DNA from: Rhabdophis nuchalis
Taxonomy: Eukaryota; Chordata; Lepidosauria; Squamata; Natricidae
NCBI GenBank assembly: GCA_039707465.1
Contig: CM077653.1
Location: forward strand, 4,757,184-4,821,183
DNA: 64,000 nt
Reading direction: 5' to 3'
Below, piece after piece: positions 10,765-21,520 of this stretch. Both the position numbers and the translations under genes were made by a program. Each line of letters starts with the position of its first letter. Position 1 is the first letter of the stretch. The notes beneath the pieces are model-generated. The model saw only the letters and a list, made by a program, of their open reading frames with translations, made no database searches and was not told the origin of the DNA.

Positions 10765-11258
10765 GCATGAGTAGCTGGGAAGGATAGTCCACTAGATCAT
10801 TCCCCAGCGTCTTTTGTTACCCCAAAGGGACCCAAATATCAATTAAGATTGTTTTCAGTCTGAATGATGGCTCAGGACTAGTCCCCAAGCTCCTGTCGGG
10901 CTCACTTGTCTGGATTCCTGCTTGCTTTAATTTTATTTACCATGTTTTGTAGAATTCAGGGAAGGGGATAAGTTAACTTCGCTGGCCTCCCTGCTCAGTT
11001 AATCTTCGGTCTATCAAAAGAATTATGAAATCTTTTAAGATCAAATGTTCAGGCACTTCACAAAGGTTGTCACAGTGAATTCATTTGTCGGCCTTTCATC
11101 TCGCTTTCCCCTGCTGTGCCGAAATAATGTCAGTGGAGGTTTTCCCCCCCATTTCTTTCGCTTGCCCTCATTCCCGAGGACTTTTCGAGCTTATCGAAGT
11201 AGCCCCAGACAAAAGATGTCGCATATTCGGGTCCTGACTTTTCATGTTGGCTTTCTTG
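10765..11258. other. Unassigned noncoding sequence
   Basis: Ordinary-complexity sequence up to the 8 bp target site CTTTCTTG of the next element. Confidence 0.45.
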
Positions 11259-12027
11259 CAGGGGTGAAATCCAGCAGGTTCTGACAGGTTCCGGAGAACT
11301 GGTAGCGGAAACTTTGAGTAGTTTGGAGACCTGGCAAATTCCACCTCTGGCTGGCCCCAGAGTGGGGAGGGAATGGGGATTTTACAGTATCCTTTTCCTG
11401 GAGTGAGGATGGAATGGAGATTTTGCAGTATCCTTCCCCTGGAGTGGGGAGGGAATGGGGATTTTGCAGTATCCTTCCCCTGGAGTAGAATGGGAATGGA
11501 GATTTTGCAGTTTCCTTCCCCTGGAGTGAGGATGGAATGGAGATTTTGCAGTATCCTTCCCCTGGAGTGGGGAGGGAATGGGGATTTTGCAGTATCCTTT
11601 TCCTGGAGTAGAATGGGAATGGAGATTTTGCAGTTTCCTTCCCCTGGAGTGAGGATGGAATGGAGATTTTGCAGTATCCTTCCCCTGGAGTGGGGAGGGA
11701 ATGGGGATTTTGCAGTATCCTTCCCCTGGAGTGAGGATGGAATGGGGAATTTGCAGTTTCCTTCCCCTGGAATGGGTAGGGAATGGGGATTTTGCAGTAT
11801 CCTTCCCCTGGAGTGAAGATGGAATGGAGATTTTGCAGTATCCTTCCCCTGGAGTGAGGATGGAATGGAGATTTTGCAGTATCCTTCCCCTGGAGCGGGG
11901 AGGGAATGGGGATTTAGCAGTATCCTTCCCCTGCCATGCCGACCAAGCCAAGCCTACCAAGCTACACCATGCCCATCAAGCCACACCCAGAGAAATGATA
12001 ATTTAAAAAAATTGAATTTCACCGCTG
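11259..12027 (+). mobile_element. hAT-type MITE containing a 41 bp minisatellite
   Basis: Inverted termini CAGGGGTGAAATCC and GAATTTCACCGCTG are flanked by perfect 8 bp duplications CTTTCTTG (11251-11258 and 12028-12035). The body between the ends has been expanded by tandem repetition. No transposase is present. Confidence 0.93.
11365..11935. repeat. 41 bp minisatellite, 14 copies, with a 123 bp higher-order period
   Basis: The core phrase GATTTTGCAGTATCCTTCCC recurs 14 times at about 41 bp. Variants of the preceding ten bases (GTGAGGATGG, GTGGGGAGGG, GTAGAATGGG) recur every third unit in the first half, giving a 123 bp higher-order repeat. Since 123 is a multiple of three, long open frames arise on both strands; these are by-products, not genes. 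Confidence 0.95.
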
Positions 12028-12454
12028 CTTTCTTGCATTAGTTCGCTTCGGAGCAGTTCATTTTACCTGCCCAGGAAGCCTCAAGACAGGTGTTGAATGC
12101 TCATTTCTGCCTCTGCTCAGTACAACCTTACGAACAATATTTGACAGATGTGGAGAATAACTTGGCAAGTGTCAATTATGAAAAAAGGAGGGTTATTGTT
12201 GATGCTGCTGTTGTTTTTTCCTTGTCGCTCTTCACCCAAGAGGGATAGAAAGAGTTATCCAAATATTCTTTTATTTTTAACAATGCATTTGTGTATATGC
12301 GTGGCTGTGTGAGTGTTTAAGTAACAGCTCATTCTCCCAGGGGCAGCGGGCATTGTGTTAAAAAACAAAACAATAACAATCGGTGATAAAAATAACGGTG
12401 CCTGAGACGCCAAAGAATTAAAATCTAGACAGTTGAAGTGCGTTTATTGTTTTT
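12028..12454. other. Unassigned noncoding sequence
   Basis: Ordinary-complexity sequence with no coding signal that I recognise. Confidence 0.45.
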
Positions 12455-12640
12455 ATTTATTTCGTCAAGCATGCATTTGACAACATATATAGGTATAAAC
12501 ATGATTTTGGATACATGAAGTGGATAGGACAGGGATGGTAGGCACACTGGTGCGCTTATGCACACCCCTTACAGACCACTTAGGAATGGGGTGAGGTCAA
12601 CAGTAGACAGTCTAAGGTTAAAGCTGTGGGGGCTTGAGCA
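12455..12640 (-). mobile_element. Non-LTR retroelement fragment (squamate repeat)
   Basis: TTTCGTCAAGCATGCATTTG, CACTGGTGCGCTTATGCACA and GTCAACAGTAGACAGTCTAA form a phrase order I recognise as a common squamate LINE 3' segment in reverse. The clade is uncertain. Confidence 0.5.
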
Positions 12641-12764
12641 GGGCTGGGTTCCTGCCAGTTCTGAGCTCTTCTCTAGAAGAGGTTCCACAAATCTACAGTG
12701 CCGTTTAGAACCGGTTCCAGCTCCCTCCCCCCGTCCGTCCGCCCATCATCAAGATGAAGAGCGA

Positions 12765-12925
12765 GAGGAGGAATTCTGGGAGTTGAAATCCACAAGTCTT
12801 AAAGCTGTCAAGTTTGAACACCCCTGGGTTTTTTTTTCTTCTAAAGAGTGAGGGGTGCAAGGGTCTTGTAACTTGACAGCTTTAAGACTTGTGTGCTTCA
12901 AATGCCAGAGTTCCTGAGCCAACAT
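12765..12925. mobile_element. Diverged palindromic MITE copy
   Basis: AATTCTGGGAGTTGAAATCC with AAGTCTTAAAGCTGTCAAG is mirrored by CTTGACAGCTTTAAGACTTG further on. The order of halves is rearranged relative to the intact copy at 28659. Confidence 0.6.
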
Positions 12926-13045
12926 TTTGGTTGCTAAGCAAGAGCGTTGTTAAGTGAGTTTCACCACATTTTACAAGTTGGCCACGCCCACCCAGTCACA
13001 TGTCTGGCAAGCCACTCCCACCCAATGACATGGCTGGCATTGTTG
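12925..13045 (+). mobile_element. hAT MITE fragment
   Basis: TTTTGGTTGCTAAGCAAGAG, GTTTCACCACATTTTA and GGCCACGCCCACCCAGTCAC match the interior of the complete hAT MITE at 19959-20380. Confidence 0.7.
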
Positions 13046-13055
13046 ACATTGTTAA

Positions 13056-13548
13056 TGTACTGTGAATTCTGCCCATTCACATCCAGCAAAGTCTTTCAAG
13101 GGAGGATTTACAGTCACAGACCTTATCAGGCTTGGAGAGCTGCCAGGCCGATACCTGCAAAACTTGGCAAGGAATCTCAGAGAGTCACGAACCAATTAAA
13201 TGAATTGATCGTCTCCTGCAAACTCCACTCCCCTTTCGCTCCTCTTTTATTTCCATTCATCGTCCACCTGTGGCCTTACTCCCAAGTCGACCCCTGTTCC
13301 TTAGTTGTTTCCTGTATCTGGTAACTCTGCGCATGTGCACACTGGGAACAGACTCCAGCTGTTCGTCTGCCTCACTGATGTCTGACTCTGAAGGCAGCTG
13401 ATAACTGTCAGAAGGCCCTGGCCCCCTCTCTGCCTCCAACACAGAGCCCTTGTCATTGCCTTCCCCAGACTCCAGGACTGGCCCACCTTCCTCCCCAACC
13501 CTCCTCACTGTCCGAATCTTCTCCCAGCTCTGCTGACAAGCCACAACA
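13056..13548 (-). mobile_element. Solo LTR, family 1, minus orientation, 3'-truncated
   Basis: Collinear with 1876-2488 over almost 490 bp: CACATCCAGCAAAG, GACCTTATC, TTTCGCTCCTCTTTTAT (reverse TATA box) and GCGCATGTGCACACTGGGAA. It ends with the same CCACAACA. The polyadenylation/U5 end is lost. Confidence 0.75.
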
Positions 13549-14630
13549 GCTTGATTCTACATATGTCTGATTGCTGCTGGCTCTCCAGTTTACATCATGC
13601 CCTCGAGCGGCAACACCCGTTTCCCATGACCTCCGCCAACCTTCTCCTACACGGGCCACGTTAGCGCCGCTAATAAAGGACATTGCCTTGATCAGCCCAA
13701 ATGGAAATCCCTCGGCGACATATGCGCTAATCACGAGAAGCTCCGTCCTGTGAACTCATGTGTCTAATTAGGTGCACTTGTTAATTTGATTCAATGTATA
13801 CCTTTCCAATTAGATCGCCACTTAATGGATGATTTACTCACCTAATTTATAATTTTAGTCAAGTCCAAGGGGTTATAATCTGCCCCCCACCACACCTTCT
13901 GCAACGTGGGTCTGCATTAGGAGTTTTGTCGGCAGCAATCTGATATTTTGCACTTAACATTTCCCCAAATTTATCTTGCATTTAGAACGGCCCAGCGTTA
14001 CCATGCACGCTGTTTTTAATAGAATTATAACAGACAACAGTAGCCTATTCAGAGTTTGCCTGGGTGGCATCCTCTCCCATCCTTTCCCCCTTGTCCTCTC
14101 TGCCATATGTTATGTATAATTAGATGGTGTTCCACATCCTATTTTTTAGGAGAACATGGCAGCCTTTAGGAACCTTTGTGAGTTCATTGAATCAGGCTGA
14201 ATGGGCCCTCGGTTAATCTTACTATCCAAATCTGTGCACAGGCTGAAGCTATCCCCAGGCTGCCTCTGGCCACCCAAGATGGGGTGGGGGGTATCTCCAT
14301 CGTTCTTCCAACAATGTTGCCACCAAAATCTGATGACCACCCCATTCTTCAAGGGAGCTTAAGGAGGATAGTGTTGAGTTTCGTCTTAGTAAATATAATT
14401 AAATATATTTAGCGGATTTTTTTTTCTTTTCTTTTTGGTCCTGGCTCTGCCCACATTTTGGAGGCCAGCCCCGACTTCCCAGAGGACAAGTGTGGTCCTG
14501 GTGCCTGAAGAAAAGACAAATTCACACATGCCACCACGGGCATTGTGGCCGGGGTGCGGCGATGATACAAAATGGTTCCCTAAAGCACAGCAACGCATGA
14601 GGACAATGGCAGAAGGTATACATATTTACA
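13549..14630. other. Repeat-poor noncoding block with a candidate conserved element
   Basis: Ordinary-complexity sequence without recognised repeats. The part at about 13740-13870 is AT-rich with several TAATTA-type motifs. No coding frame is supported. Confidence 0.45.
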
Positions 14631-14632
14631 GA

Positions 14633-14715
14633 TTAACAGAGTTGGAAGGGACCCTGGAAGTCATCTAGTCCAATCCCCCACCCACCCAAGCAGGAGACCC
14701 TACACCATTTCAGAC
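14633..14715 (-). mobile_element. CR1 tail fragment
   Basis: TTAACAGAGTTGGAAGGGAC followed by CATCTAGTCCAATCCCC and CATTTCAGAC, the reverse of a CR1 3' end. Confidence 0.8.
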
Positions 14716-14928
14716 TGGTAGTCCAGTCCGAGTTGGTAGTTCCTTGATTGGGGTGTTTTGAAGCTCCCGATTCAAGTTCTCCACGGCACAAACTTACTAT
14801 CATCATTGTTCCGATCCTCTTTTAAAAATAACTTTTAGCCATGCAACAATGGCATGAATGTGCACAATTCTTGCAAAATTCTGACCCTGTTCAGTTGCCA
14901 CATTTTACAGCCCATCTATCCATGGAAC

Positions 14929-15288
14929 GGAAGGGTGGCTCAGTGGCTGAGATGCTGAGCTTGTCAATCAGGAAGGTCAGCAGTTCGGCGGTTCGAATCC
15001 CTAGCAGTGCCGCGTAACGGAGCGAGCTCCCGTGACTTGTCCCAGCTTCTGCCAACCTAGCAGTTCGAAGACACGTAAAAAATGCAAGTAGAAAAACAGG
15101 AGCCACCTTTGGTGGGAAGGGAACAGCGTTCCGTGTGCCTTCGGCGTTGAGTCATGCCGGCCACATGACCAGGGAGATGTCTTTGGACAGCACTGGCTCT
15201 TCAGCTTTGAAACGGAGATGAGCACCGCCCCCTAGAGTTGGGAGCGACTAGCGACATGTGTGTGAGGGGAACTTTTACCTTTACCTTG
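14929..15288 (+). mobile_element. Sauria-type tRNA SINE, full length, 10 bp target duplication
   Basis: The tRNA-derived head holds a box A-like TGGCTCAGTGGCTGAGATGC and box B GGTTCGAATCC, so a Pol III promoter is present. The body carries CCAACCTAGCAGTTCG and GCCGGCCACATGACC. The tail holds GTTGGGAGCGACTAGCGAC and ends TTTTACCTTTACC. The 10 bp flanks TCCATGGAAC (14919-14928 and 15289-15298) are identical. Its 3' region resembles the BovB terminus at 10730-10760, the LINE type thought to mobilise it. Confidence 0.93.
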
Positions 15289-15298
15289 TCCATGGAAC

Positions 15299-15705
15299 AA
15301 GTCAACCCTCTAAGCAACTTGACTCTGTGATATGAACCAGCTGACTCTGTGATATGGCTAACACCTCCATCTTAAATGCAACCATACGATAAAACTGTTC
15401 CACTACGAGAAGGCAGATTTGAGGGTAGATCTTGCAATAGAACTGTATGAGAGACCCAAGCATTACCTGATTTCATGTCCAAAGAATGTGAAACTTTTCA
15501 GAAAGAAAATGGAAACCAGTCCTCAGAGGCTCAAGGCTGATCCTTGATCTTTGCGAAAAAGCTGTTTTGAATTTCGAAGTTGTAATGGACTCTTTTCTTC
15601 TCCCTCCTCTTTTCCTCTCTCTATCTCTCTTACACACACAAAGAACAAGCGGTCAGAGCCTGCTATTTCTTTGAGTGTTGTTGTGAAGGGCTCGCACAGT
15701 AAATT
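15299..15705. other. Unassigned noncoding sequence
   Basis: Ordinary-complexity sequence leading into the polypurine tract. Confidence 0.45.
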
Positions 15706-16401
15706 GAGAAAAGGAGGAGGGAGAGGAGGGGGAGAGGGAGAGGAAGAAGAAGAGGAAGAAGAGGAGGAAGAAGATAAAGAAGAAGAGGAGGAGAAGGAGA
15801 AGGAGAAAGGGAGGGAGAGGGAGAGGGAGAGGAAAAGGAGGAGGAGGGGGAAAGAGGAAGGAGAGGAAGAAGAACAGGAGGAGGAGGAGAAGGGGAGAGG
15901 GAGGGAGAAGGAGGAGAAGAAGAAGTAGAGGAGGAGGCGAGGGAGAGGAAGAAGAAGAGATGATGGAGATGGAGAACGAGAAGAAGAGGAGGAGGAAGAA
16001 GATGAAGAAAAAGAGGAGGAGAAGGGGGAAAGAGGAAGAGGAGGAAGAAGAGAAGAAATGAAGGAGAAGGAGAAAGGGAGGGAGAGGGAGAGGAAGAAGA
16101 AGAGGAGGAGAAGGGGAAAAGAGGAAGAGGAGGAAGAAGAGAAGAAATGAAGGAGAAGGAGAAAGGGAGGGAGAGGGAGAGGAAGACGAAGAGGAGGGGG
16201 AGGGGAGAAAAGGAAGAGGAGGAAGAAAAGGAGGAGAAGGAGAGGAAGAAGAACAGGAGGAGGAGGAGAAGGGGAGGGGGAGGGAGAAGGAGAAGAAGAA
16301 GTAGAGGAGGAGGAGGCAAGGGAGAGGAAGAAGAAGAGAAGAAATGAAGGAGCTGGAGAAAGAGAAGAAGAAGAGGAGGAGAAGGAGATAGAGAGAATGA
16401 A
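15706..16401. repeat. Polypurine tract of about 0.7 kb
   Basis: Nearly every base on the plus strand is A or G, built from GAG, GGA and GAA units. Longer blocks such as GAAGAAATGAAGGAGAAGGA recur near 16056, 16141 and, more diverged, 16340. The long open frames here (Glu/Arg-rich on plus, Ser/Pro/Leu-rich on minus) follow from the composition. Confidence 0.95.
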
Positions 16402-17130
16402 GAAACTGAGATCATCCTGTGATTCTACTAAACAATATAATCAGGTCAAAGTCAAGTGCACTGAAATATCTTTGGAGTCAATATGCTTGTACCCCACAAA
16501 AAACCCACATCAAATCCTGAAGGTATGTAGATGATTCAGGGTTATCATCTTCTCTTCACCATACCCCTCTCTCCCCCCCATGGCAGCAGCAACACGATCA
16601 AATCAGCCACTTGATTGGCTCCATCTCCAGTGTGGTCCCCAGATCTGCTGACAAAAACCAAGGTCTTGGGGAGTGAGGGGCTTATGAAAAAGCAACAAAG
16701 TAGGGGCCAATTGTACCTGGAGAGGAAACGATATTCCGTAGAGAAGAGCCCACCACCGAGAAAGCCCTTTTTCACGGTACCATCAGATGTACATCCCTAA
16801 AAGATGGGACTCACAACATCCTCTCCCTCCCTCTCCTGGTAGGCTGGGTGGACCTTCGTATATTTGAAAGTGTGTTATACAGAAGATGGATAGAATCTGT
16901 TGTCTTTCTTTCCAGAGTTAAGTTGCCAGAAGATTCCCATTGAAGGAAAGGTAGCTAAACTAAAGAAGAGTTCAGTCATGAGGCCAATATCTAAGAAGAC
17001 GGTGTTGTTCCTTTTGGGGTGTGTAGTCAAACAAGGGCGAGAATGACCCTGGTTGGGGCTACTTTCATTTGGTTTCAGGCCCTGAGCAGGAGGTAGACCC
17101 TGAGATCCAAAATGGTCTTGCTTGCCTTCA
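16402..17130. other. Unassigned noncoding sequence
   Basis: Ordinary-complexity sequence with no recognised repeat or exon. Confidence 0.45.
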
Positions 17131-17560
17131 GAAGTCATCACTGGAAGCTTTCAAGAAGAGACTGGACTGCCATTTGTCAGAAATGGTGTAAGGTTTCCTG
17201 CTTGGGCAGGGGGTTGGAAAAGAAGGACGAGGGGTGACATGACAGCAGTGTTCCAATATCTCAGGGGTTGCCACAAAGAAGAGGGAGTCAAGCTATTCTC
17301 CAAAGCAAAGGACAAGAAGCAAAGGATGGAGTCTAATCAAGGAGAGAAGCAACCTAGAACTAAGGATAAATATTCTGAAAGTGAGAACAATCAATGGATG
17401 GAACAGAAGTTGCCTTCGGAAGTTGCGGCAGCTTCATCACTGGAGGCTTTCAAGAAAAGACTGGACTGATGTGTCAGAAATGGTGGAGGGTCTCCTGCTT
17501 GGGCAGGATGGTGGTGGACTAGATGACCTACAAGGTCCCACTCTGTTAATCTGTTAAATT
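17131..17560 (+). mobile_element. Two CR1 3' fragments in tandem
   Basis: A first CR1 end (AAGCTTTCAAGAAGAGACTG to CAGGGGGTTGG, to about 17218) runs directly into a second, longer one encoding RRTRGDMTAVFQYLRGCHKE. Its frame is broken downstream. The second finishes with GGACTAGATGACCTACAAGG. Confidence 0.85.
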
Positions 17561-18120
17561 GGTCCTTCCCACTTGATGAAATCCAACTACAGAAGAGGGG
17601 TAGGGAGGAAGGGAAGGAATGCAGTGCTTGCACCGCCTCCAGAGAGTTGCGACTGGGACGCAGCACATTCCGTCGCACAATGACTCAGCATCCCACCGCT
17701 GATTTCTGCTTGCAAACATTCTGTATTTCTCATTAAAGTATGGGATTATGAGCAGCAAACGATGACAAAAGAGGAAAACAGTAGGAGACCCGTCGCAGAA
17801 ACAGAGCAAAACACTCGCTTAGCTTAATCTCTTTTCATTTCAGCATCTGCCTTTTCATATTATGACTGTGTTTTCCCAACCATGTCAGCAATGTGTCTGC
17901 ACTTCCTTCCATCGTCTGTCCTCCACACTCTGGCGCCTACCCCGGCATTGTTGCATCCTCGCATGGAGCTCTGCGGCACCCACTTGCTACAGCACACAAT
18001 CAGGATTGTGTCCTTCCAGCGTTTCGGCGTTTCTCAACATTTGGCAGGTCACTTCGGGGCTGTGCAAGCAAACATTCTTTTCAGCCTAGATCTTTTCCCT
18101 GGTAATGGGCCTTTTGGGAA
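17561..18120. other. Unassigned noncoding sequence
   Basis: Ordinary-complexity sequence. Several short overlapping frames at 17860-18175 lack any recognised domain. Confidence 0.45.
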
Positions 18121-18482
18121 GGAGAGCCAGCTTGGTGTAGTGGTTAAGGTGCTGGTCTACAAACCAGAAGACTGAGAGTTCTAATCCCACTGGGTGACTT
18201 TGGACCAATCAATGGGAGATGGTGCATTCTAGTCCCACCCTAGCCATGAAAGCTGGCTGGTCACTTTGGGACTATTACCAGGAGATGGTGAGTTCTTGTT
18301 CAATCTTAGGCATGAAAGTGGCTGGGTGACTTTGGAACAATCAATGGGAGATGGTAAATTCTAGTCCCACCTTAGCCATGAAAGCTGGCTGGTCACTTTG
18401 GAACTATTACCAGGAGATGGTGAGTTCTAGTTCCACCTTAGGCATGAAAGCCGGCTGGGTGACTTTGGAACAATCAATGGAT
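18121..18482 (+). mobile_element. tRNA-derived SINE with internally repeated body
   Basis: The head GGTGTAGTGGTTAAGGTGCT (box A) and GAGAGTTCTAATCCCAC (box B) are followed by four alternating copies of a body block: GGGTGACTTTGGA(A/C)CAATCA, then ACC(T/C)TAG(G/C)CATGAAAG. Copies of about 60-68 bp repeat up to 18480. The same unit makes up 31971-32830 and 53752-53976. Confidence 0.8.
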
Positions 18483-18484
18483 GA

Positions 18485-18644
18485 TGCCAAAAACCAGCCT
18501 GTGCGCGCGCACTGCCCAGCTGATTGTCAGGCATGCATGCGCACGAGAACTCAGAAGTTCAGCTTTTCCGGAGCGTGGCATCCGTATGCGATGTTTCCGC
18601 GCAAGCTTTTCGGCACTTGGTACTGAAAAGGTTCGCCATCACTG
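18485..18644 (+). mobile_element. hAT MITE right-end fragment
   Basis: CACTTGGTACTGAAAAGG and GTTCGCCATCACTG form the terminus of the family that is complete at 23631-24158. The left end is missing, cut by the SINE. Confidence 0.65.
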
Positions 18645-18781
18645 GGCTAAACCATCGACCTTCAGTCTCTTATTGTTCGGAGAAATTCAAACAGGAGTGA
18701 GTCACTGAACAACTATGCCAAAACTTCAGAACAAAATTACTTGCCTCCAATGATTGCGTGTTTAATCCAACCAGCTGGAGG

Positions 18782-18815
<34 letters not shown>

Positions 18816-19540
18816 CTTCTCGGCGTCATCCTGGTATCATATTAGCCCAAGCAGCCTCTTGTGAAAAGAATGCATTGTTGCGTTGAATCCGGAATTCTGC
18901 TCCATTGGCTTGATAGAATAGCCGTTGATTTAAAAAAGAACTTGTTTGTCAGGAGAATGGATTAGCAGATTAAGAGGCTGCGTATAATTTTTTTTTTTTT
19001 TTAAAGGTAACAAAGTTACATTTCATAACTGAAAAGAATCAATCAAAATGCTAATGGGAGGAGAAATCTTATACTCTCTTCCCTTGTTCTGCCTCTACTT
19101 CTTTCCCGGACAAATGAAATGGATATTTATTTATTTTTGGATGGATGCGTAAAAGACCAAGTTTGGTAACTCAGCTTATATAAGACCATTGAAATCAAAT
19201 CAAATTGTTTTGTGGGTTTTTTTTAAAAAAAAAATTGGGCGTAGACCAGCAAAATAAAACACCAAAGTCACTATTAATTAAGACAAAAAGGGGAAAAATT
19301 CCAGTGTTCTAAAGAATCTAAAAGGGGTGAGAATGAACTCTGTTGTGTAATGTATAAATTGCGGGACGATTCTTGATGGTGATGAAGGCAATTAAATTAG
19401 ATTGATTTGATAAGAAGACCTGAACGACTAGGTAAAGAGTAGAAATAATTATTCCTGGAAAGAGAGCCATGGGGCGGGGGGGGAGGAGAATGCAAAAGAG
19501 AATCCATAAAACAGTGTTTAAGACCATAACTGGCTGTTGG
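18645..19540. other. Noncoding sequence with a (GT)n run
   Basis: Ordinary AT-rich sequence with a GT dinucleotide tract at 18785-18814. It may include the diverged upstream part of the L1-like remnant that follows. Confidence 0.4.
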
Positions 19541-19935
19541 AAATGGAAACACACACCAGGCGCATACTACCACATGTGGTGGACCTGTAAGAAAAGCAAG
19601 GAAATCTTGGTTACAAATTTGTATGTGGTTAGGAAAAATGGTTAGATAACGTATAGAGTTTAAGCCAGAATTATTTCTATTAGGCATAATCACAGATGGC
19701 TATGATAAAGGAACAATGTACCTAATACTACACAACCTGACCACAACAAGGATGGTGTATGCGCCCTTGGAGGAGTAGACAATAAGGAAGATACTAATCT
19801 GTGCAGAAATGGATAGACTAACGTTAGAAATAAAAGACAATGGAGGGACAAAATATGGCGACACATGGAACAGATTCTATCAACGGTTAGAAGCATGAGG
19901 TGGAAGTTGGAATATGAAAAAATTAAGGTAGGGGT
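19541..19935 (+). mobile_element. L1-like LINE remnant, C-terminal end
   Basis: Translating the plus strand with stops gives segments reminiscent of an L1 ORF2 C-terminus: ELFLLGIITDGYDKGTMY, LILHNLTTTRMVYA and YGDTWNRFYQRLEA. Frames contain stops, so it is a dead copy. Confidence 0.7.
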
Positions 19936-19958
19936 ACCTGGAATGAGATACTATATAT

Positions 19959-20380
19959 AAGTGGTCGGTTTCTGCAGAAACCTACTCGCAAGAACCGGTT
20001 GGTGAAATTTAGAGAACCGGTGAGAGGGGGTTCCACCGGTGTACCTGGAAGTAAATCTGGCCCGCCGCTGCCAGTGACCAACGGGAAGGGAAGGGAAGGG
20101 AGGGAGGGAAGGAAGAAAGGAAGGAAGGAAGGAAGGAAGGAAGGAAGGAAGGAAGGAAGGAAGGAAGGAAGGAAGGAAGGAAGAAAGAAAGAAAGAAAGA
20201 AAGAATTTATCATCACAATTGAGTCCAAAATTTTGGTTGCTAAGCAAGAGCGTTGTTAAATGAGTTTCACCACATTTTAAAAGGTGGCCACTCCCACCCT
20301 GTCACATGACTGCCAAGCCATGCCCACAAAATAGGCCACACTTACAGAGTAGGTTCTAAAAAATTTGAAACCCACCACTG
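19959..20380 (+). mobile_element. hAT-type MITE with perfect 8 bp duplication and internal (GGAA)n
   Basis: Termini AAGTGGTCGGTTTC and GAAACCCACCACTG (inverted, about 11 of 14 matching) are flanked by CTATATAT on both sides (19951-19958 and 20381-20388). A GGAA tetranucleotide tract (20098-20202) has expanded inside it. Confidence 0.9.
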
Positions 20381-20396
20381 CTATATATGTATCGTG

Positions 20397-20684
20397 CAGG
20401 GGTGAGTTGCTACTGGCATTACTGCCAGTTCGACGTGCAAAACATTTTTGCAAATGCGCATTTGCATTTAATTTTTGCTTGCGCATTGACGCCTAAAAAG
20501 GTTTGTGCATGTGCAGAACATAAGAAAAGGGGCGGGGACTACATTTCTACAATGATGTTCTGCGCATGTGCAGAAGGAAAAATAAAGATGGCGCCACCGA
20601 CAATAGAACCGGTTCGGGTGCGTGGACTGCCAAGTGACTACCTACTTGGCCAAACCAGTCCGAACCGGTAGGAACCCACCTCTG
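20397..20684 (+). mobile_element. hAT-type MITE with perfect 8 bp duplication
   Basis: Termini CAGGGGTGAGTTGCTACTGG and CCGGTAGGAACCCACCTCTG enclose 288 bp with flanks GTATCGTG (20389-20396 and 20685-20692). It is separated from the preceding MITE only by the two target duplications. Relatives: 33334-33620 and 35316-35609. Confidence 0.93.
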
Positions 20685-20918
20685 GTATCGTGATATTAGA
20701 ATAAACACGATGGTCAAAAATAATTGTACAACACTAGTACGGTTTAAGTAGTATGTATGTTTGTTGTTTTCACTTTGGTTTTGATGGCAACTGAAATGCT
20801 TCACCATTGCTAGTCTACGTATAATTGTAAATAATAACTGATAAGTTAGAATGGGACAAACTCAACTCTTAAATTAGGGGAGTAGTCATACCCCCGGTAT
20901 GTCTCTCTTTCCTCTATC

Positions 20919-21520
20919 AATACAATACAATAGCAGAGTTGGAAGGGACCTTGTAGGTCTTCTAGTCCAACCCCCTGCGTGGGCAGGAACCTTATACCAT
21001 TTCAGACAAATGGCTATCTAACATCTTCTTAAAGACTTCCAGGGTTGGGGCATTCACAACTTCTGGAGGCAACTTCTGTTCCAGAGGTCAATTGTTCTAA
21101 CTGTCAGGAAATTTCTCCTTAGTTCTAAGTTGCTTCTCTCCTTGATTAGTTTCCACCCATTGCTTCTTGTCCTGCCCCCAGGTGCCTTGGAGAATAGTTT
21201 GGCTCCCTCTTCTTTGTGGCACCCTCTGAGATATCGGAACACTGCTATCATGTCTCCCCTGGTCCTTCTCTTCATCAAACTAGACATACCCAGCTCCTGC
21301 AGCCGTTCTTCATATGTTTTAGTCTCCAGTTCCCTAATCATCTTGGTTGCTCTTCTCTGCACTCTTTCCAGAGTTTCCACGTCTTTTCTACATCGTGGCG
21401 ACCAAAACTGTATGCAGTATTCCAAGTGTGGCCTTACCAAGGCACCATACAGTGGCATTAACACTTCCCGTGATCTAGATTCTATCCCTCTGTTTATGCA
21501 GCCTAAAACTGTGTTCGCTT
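20919..21520 (-). mobile_element. CR1 (L3-like) LINE, 3' end of ORF
   Basis: On the minus strand a nearly intact C-terminal frame runs from MPLYGALVRPHLEYCIQFWS through ERVQRRATKMIRELETK, KRRTRGDMIAVFRYLRG and LRRNFLTVRTIDLWN. It then breaks at LQKL by a small lesion. The tail ends in repeats of AATAC. It is very similar to the copy at 59307-60195, so both belong to a young subfamily. Confidence 0.92.

Noticed and set aside
11373..11960. Repeated-peptide proteins of 147 and 192 residues
   Set aside because: Artefact of the 41 bp minisatellite, whose 123 bp higher-order period preserves frame on both strands.
14935..15010. tRNA gene
   Set aside because: Box A and box B belong to a SINE head with mutated cloverleaf and a SINE body downstream.
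15551..16415. Long Glu/Arg-rich and Ser/Pro/Leu-rich open frames
   Set aside because: They follow from the purine bias of the tract; all frames are open and there is no domain.
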